A stretch of 8,577 bases of DNA. Source: CAVQCX01 sp050050175. GTDB taxonomy: Bacteria > Pseudomonadota > Gammaproteobacteria > Chromatiales > Chromatiaceae. Every line of letters begins with the position of its first letter. The stretch's first letter is position 1. The translations under genes were made by a program, and so were the position numbers. The stretch lies in assembly GCA_050050175.1 (NCBI GenBank), contig JASFUT010000132.1, positions 1 to 8,577 on the forward strand. Direction: 5' to 3'. Below the pieces are notes generated by a model, which saw only the letters and a program-made list of their open reading frames with translations, was not told where the DNA came from and searched no databases. Shown one piece after another: positions 5,908 to 8,577 of the stretch.

Positions 5908-6717
5908 ATGTTAGGCGCTAAGATCTCGTCTCTGAGAGAGTTGTCCAGTTTGGCGCGGAAGGGCCACGGGAGAGAAATCCCCCGGCAACGCAGGAAGCGG
6001 CTGCTCGATTTGATCGAGCGCTATAACTTGCGGCAGATATTGGCGTGGAGACAGAAGGTATATCTACGGCAGTGCCGCCAGAAACGGCTAAAGGACCCCT
6101 TGGCGGACCGTCTTCCAGAGAGCAGTAGGCTCTTTGTTATCAGTTTCCACAAGACAGGTACCCGCAGCGTACACAAGTTCCTGAGCGAGCTCGGGCTGGA
6201 GGGTGTCCATTGGCCGTCATTCCGGAATACCGGGATAGACTATGAAGCCATTCTTAGGCCCTTCGTAGGGGACCGGGCTCGATGTGTGTGCATTCTTGAT
6301 TGTCTGTGTGCAGAAAGCGCAGTGTTGAGCGACGTGCCGTTCCCCGGGGTCTTTCGGGAACTGGCGGAAAGTTATCCCGAAAGAAAATTCTTGCTCATGC
6401 GCCGCGATGCCGAGGAATGGTGGGAGTCTGTCTCGCGACATTGGCGGCTCGATCTGCGTCCGCACTCCCTGGACTCGTTTGAAGCTATACAATATGGGCT
6501 GCCATTGGGAGTCGCCATTTCGAGCAGTTCGAAAGCCTTGTTAACCGACATTTACCTGCGGCACGAACAGGATGTTAAGAGCTATTTTGATGGATCTGGA
6601 AGGCTGTTGGAGCTCGAGCTTGGCTGCGGCGATGCGGGTAGCAGGATCTCGGCGTTTCTGGGGCTGAGCTCCGACTCGCATTTTCCGAGTATTTCTTCAG
6701 GATCCGTTTATGAATGA
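5908..6717 (+). CDS. P-loop sulfotransferase-family protein (269 aa)
   Basis: Sulfotransferases move a sulfuryl group from PAPS to a hydroxyl or amine, often on cell-surface glycans or lipids. The 5'-phosphosulfate loop is visible as ISFHKTGTRSVHKFL (78-92), with Lys82 and T83-G84-T85 after a beta strand (LFVIS). The 3'-phosphate motif fits KFLLMRRDAEEWWESV (160-175): Arg166 and Ser174 have the usual R-x7-S spacing, and the Trp pair is typical of the bacterial sulfotransferase groups. Residues 1-65 are basic and helical, unlike the usual short N-terminus. The acceptor is unknown. ATG 5908 lacks a clear ribosome binding site, so the true start could lie elsewhere in the basic region. Codon use is much less GC-rich than in genes before 5640 (a sampled row is 43% GC), indicating transfer. 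It converges on the glycosyltransferase-like gene at 7022-7897, and a joint role in surface glycan modification is inferred. Confidence 0.82.
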   Translation: MLGAKISSLRELSSLARKGHGREIPRQRRKRLLDLIERYNLRQILAWRQKVYLRQCRQKRLKDPLADRLPESSRLFVISFHKTGTRSVHKFLSELGLEGVHWPSFRNTGIDYEAILRPFVGDRARCVCILDCLCAESAVLSDVPFPGVFRELAESYPERKFLLMRRDAEEWWESVSRHWRLDLRPHSLDSFEAIQYGLPLGVAISSSSKALLTDIYLRHEQDVKSYFDGSGRLLELELGCGDAGSRISAFLGLSSDSHFPSISSGSVYE

Positions 6718-6810
6718 CGTCGGCCGGTAGGCGCAGATCACTTCACCCGGCAAGAAGGACCGACTTCAAAATCCGTGGCCCTGGCGAATGGCACTGACCT
6801 AACATGTAAC

Positions 6811-6830
6811 TCATTGCGTACGCACAATGA
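6811..6830. repeat. Imperfect palindrome TCATTG...CAATGA
   Basis: TCATTG (6811-6816) and CAATGA (6825-6830) pair perfectly around an eight-base centre, CGTACGCA, that is itself nearly palindromic. It is AT-richer than the neighbouring repeat. The function is unknown; a terminator stem or a protein site is possible. Confidence 0.4.
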
Positions 6831-6853
6831 GGAGGATGCTGCAAGTTCGCCGA

Positions 6854-6954
6854 TCCCCTCTTCCTGGAGGGGGAGGGTCAGGGCGAGGATGATTCCAGCG
6901 AGGAATTAGGCCGCCCCCGCACCCCAGCCTTCTCCCCCGCATGCGGGAGAGGGA
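6854..6954. repeat. Composite intergenic repeat, REP/BIME-like
   Basis: Arm 1 (6854-6888) begins TCCCCTCTTCCTGGAGGGGG and continues AGGGTCAGGGCGAGG. Arm 2 (6914-6954) is its degenerate reverse complement, running CCCCGCACCCCAGCC and then TTCTCCCCCGCATGCGGGAG and AGGGA. Each arm can fold on itself; arm 2 holds the perfect palindrome CCCGCATGCGGG (6936-6947). This layout, with CCTCTCCC and GGGAGAGGG motifs around CACCCCAGCC, is a familiar family of dispersed intergenic repeats in proteobacteria, though its name here is not certain. It may stabilise mRNA ends or terminate the two convergent genes. Confidence 0.6.
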
Positions 6955-7021
6955 CAAGGATTCGGCTTAGTTCTTCCTGGACGACCACAAGTTACGGCCT
7001 GCGTGAGTCCCGTTCGGGTCC

Positions 7022-7897
7022 CTAGTCATGCGCGAATGCTCTACGGGGGCGGTAAGAAGTCACGCGATTTTCCTCGAATCTCTCGAGCAATATGTCAACT
7101 ATGGGCCGGCGAGCTGACCATATGCCTCTTCTGGTTATGCGAAATCTAGGAGGCTGTTCACCCACTTTGAAATCGATGTGTCGCATAGCGTCTTTCCAAG
7201 TCATGAAATGGACATACATCCGTTCAATATCTTGTCCGGAATATATCTTCCCATCCTGCCAATACCATCCATAGGGGCATCGTTCCAGTTCAGGCCACCC
7301 GACGACCTTGTTTTCCGGCCAATGAATGTTGATGCGCCGTTTGTTGCCTCGGAGGTGTCTCTTGGACAGAAGGCTCGCCATAACTCTTTCGTCGAAACGA
7401 CAGTAGGCTTCATCCGACAGCAACCTCTCGTAATTGGAATGTTCGGTGAACAATTCATTAATTTCATTGGCGTTTCGCCAAAGAGAGAAATGCCCGGCCA
7501 AGGCGTCCTGTCGACTGGATACGATATCGGCGCCCTCAAGTACAGATTCAGGAACAAACTTGCGTATATCGCCCCACACGACGTCGATATCGCAGTGGCC
7601 CCAGAAATCGTAACCGGACAGGTAACGCTGAAAGATTCTCCCATAAGCGGGCCGCAAATCGACTTGTGAGTAAGCCCCCTTGTTGACCTTGAAGCCGAGA
7701 AGGTCACTGGCCGTTTCATTGAGTTGCCGCAAAGTGACAGACTCAAATCTTATATTGGGAGCCGAGATGTCGGGAATCTCGCAATCGGTAAAACACACCC
7801 ATTGGATACTGTCATTCTTCTCGCACGAGAGGAGGAATGCGGGCAGCCAGGTCGGCCACTCGCCGAAATACGTCGAAAATATAACAATATTCTTCAT
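7022..7897 (-). CDS. DUF6625-type glycosyltransferase-like protein (291 aa)
   Basis: The opening MKNIVIFSTYFGEWPTWLPA (1-20) and then SCEKNDSIQWVCFTDC (24-39) match the N-terminus of the DUF6625 group. These proteins are found in capsule, O-antigen and exopolysaccharide clusters and have a GT-A glycosyltransferase look. The key segment is GYDFWGHCDIDVVWGDI (95-111), whose D103-x-D105 is the likely metal and nucleotide-sugar site. Next are AGHFSLWRN (134-142), with a histidine typical of the group, and YVHFMTWKDAM (228-238), a late His that often closes the active site. Donor and acceptor sugars cannot be told. ATG 7897 is chosen because homology starts there; the frame stays open upstream to 8272 but that extension looks unrelated, and the ribosome binding site is weak. 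Codon use is AT-richer than the window average (a row near its 5' end is 40% GC), suggesting transfer together with the facing sulfotransferase. Confidence 0.85.
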   Translation of the reverse strand: MKNIVIFSTYFGEWPTWLPAFLLSCEKNDSIQWVCFTDCEIPDISAPNIRFESVTLRQLNETASDLLGFKVNKGAYSQVDLRPAYGRIFQRYLSGYDFWGHCDIDVVWGDIRKFVPESVLEGADIVSSRQDALAGHFSLWRNANEINELFTEHSNYERLLSDEAYCRFDERVMASLLSKRHLRGNKRRINIHWPENKVVGWPELERCPYGWYWQDGKIYSGQDIERMYVHFMTWKDAMRHIDFKVGEQPPRFRITRRGIWSARRPIVDILLERFEENRVTSYRPRRAFAHD

Positions 7898-8471
7898 AGT
7901 GAAGCCGTTCGAAGACAGGAAGTCGGGGCGGACCAGCTTGGCAAGCACTCCAAGGAGGGTACCATGGTAATTTGATAAGTGGCACCAGATACGCACCCAG
8001 ATGCCACGAAGACACTTCTGTGCAGTTGCGGCCGCCACGCCAGGTAGTCGAGCCCTCGAGCTTCCCTCGGGATGGCGGGGCCCGGCGAGGCAAAGCGCAA
8101 CTCCCTGTTCTTGAGGGGTTGCCGTCTTAAGCACGTGCCGGTGGAGTTCGGCCTCTTGTCTCATGGCGCCTATGCCCGCTGCTGGACTGAGGGGCGTCGC
8201 GATGCCAGGATCGAACGGGAGCCGAGCGCCCATGATTGCGGAGGCCACGGGCGTGAGGTGATCAGGACGCACAGTGTACGAAGGTTAGCGACGACACGGG
8301 TGGCGAAGTTTCGGCGGTATTGGCCGTTGCCTGGGCTGATCGAAGGTTTCGTGTAGCGGATCCTTGCGCACGGCATCCGGGAGCGCGCTGGCCGCCCGTT
8401 CGCCCCAGGTCCCCGGGCGGGTCGTTTCCCACCCGAGGCCGGTTTGCGCCCCGGAGGGCGCCTCCCGCCAG
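7898..8471. other. Intergenic region upstream of the glycosyltransferase-like gene
   Basis: 574 bases without a supported gene. Several frames stay open, including one in phase with the downstream gene (minus, 8272 to 7898) and a plus frame at 8072-8356. None shows a recognisable motif, and their codon use does not resemble either the high-GC or the island genes. No clear promoter, tRNA or transposase remnant was found. Composition rises to the high-GC background after about 8366, which may mark the right edge of the island. Confidence 0.5.
8446..8461 (-). terminator. Small hairpin after the partial right-edge gene
   Basis: Read on the minus strand, GCGCCC, loop TCCG, GGGCGC lies 10 bases after the TAG stop of the partial gene. 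The stem is only 6 bp and is followed by AAACC rather than a T-run, so it is a weak candidate terminator. Confidence 0.25.
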
Positions 8472-8577
8472 CTACCCGGTCCCCAGCAGGCTGCGCATCT
8501 GGGCGAGATGGGCGGAGCCGCGCTCGCGCCGCTCCTCCGGCGGCGTCTCGCGGCGCCCGCCGCTCCACTGGATCTCT
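8472..8577 (-). CDS. C-terminal fragment of an unidentified protein (34 residues visible)
   Basis: The frame enters at the window edge and ends with TAG (complement of 8472-8474). The visible residues begin EIQWSGGRRETPPEERRE and end SAHLAQMRSLLGTG. Thirty-three of 34 sense codons end in G or C, which is the codon use of the high-GC genes in this window and the main argument that it is real. The segment is charged and probably helical, with no signal or membrane character. The family cannot be named from this tail; the remainder lies outside the window to the right. Confidence 0.6.
   Translation of the reverse strand, partial: EIQWSGGRRETPPEERRERGSAHLAQMRSLLGTG

Larger units (their letters stand above)
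6718..7021. other. Convergent intergenic region with inverted repeats
   Basis: No gene is seen. The region separates two convergent genes and contains a 20-base imperfect palindrome (6811-6830, TCATTG/CAATGA arms) and a composite REP/BIME-like element (6854-6954). Either could act as a two-way transcription stop, although neither has a classical T-tract. Confidence 0.6.

Noticed and set aside
6985..7021. CCCGTTCGGG and flanks resembling a tRNA T-arm
   Set aside because: No matching acceptor, D or anticodon stems could be found on either strand around it; it is a simple palindrome.
8072..8356. 94-codon plus-strand frame in the right intergenic region
   Set aside because: No recognisable motif, no ribosome binding site and no coding-type third-position pattern; conflicting open frames occur on both strands.

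Overview
The window is from a high-GC proteobacterium, most likely a gammaproteobacterium. It carries a class I diheme-free cytochrome c of the c5 type with an N-terminal signal peptide and a [NiFe]-hydrogenase maturation gene, which points to a respiratory or chemolithotrophic lifestyle. The lineage is inferred from gene content and composition only.

Layout. Positions 1-501 hold the 5' part of hypF on the minus strand, cut by the window edge. A 367-base divergent intergenic region with strong GC palindromes separates it from a plus-strand gene of 1082 codons (869-4117). That gene encodes an unrecognised membrane protein: one N-terminal anchor, about 590 extracytoplasmic residues that look like a type 1 periplasmic-binding fold, and then a multi-pass membrane half. 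After a 513-base gap with a large stem-loop and a good sigma70-type promoter comes a cytochrome c5-family gene (4631-5152), closed by a hairpin. Next is a small MntA-like nucleotidyltransferase antitoxin gene (5364-5639). It overlaps the remains of its HepT-type HEPN toxin, which has a frameshift at the start, has lost the catalytic Arg and is truncated.

From about 5880 to 8360 the base composition drops sharply (40-43% GC in sampled 60-base rows, against 78% in a row of the cytochrome gene). This stretch carries two convergent genes of the kind that build or decorate surface glycans: a PAPS-type sulfotransferase (5908-6717, plus) and a DUF6625-type glycosyltransferase-like protein (7022-7897, minus). 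Between them lies a composite inverted repeat of the REP/BIME kind. The two genes look like a transferred accessory insert next to the decayed toxin-antitoxin pair. The last 106 bases hold the C-terminal end of an unidentified minus-strand gene with typical high-GC codon use.

There is no sign of a single integrated pathway across the window. Housekeeping and redox genes (hypF, cytochrome c5) flank an orphan membrane receptor-like gene and an accessory island. The most novel element is the large membrane protein; the most informative about genome history is the broken MNT/HEPN module at the island edge.
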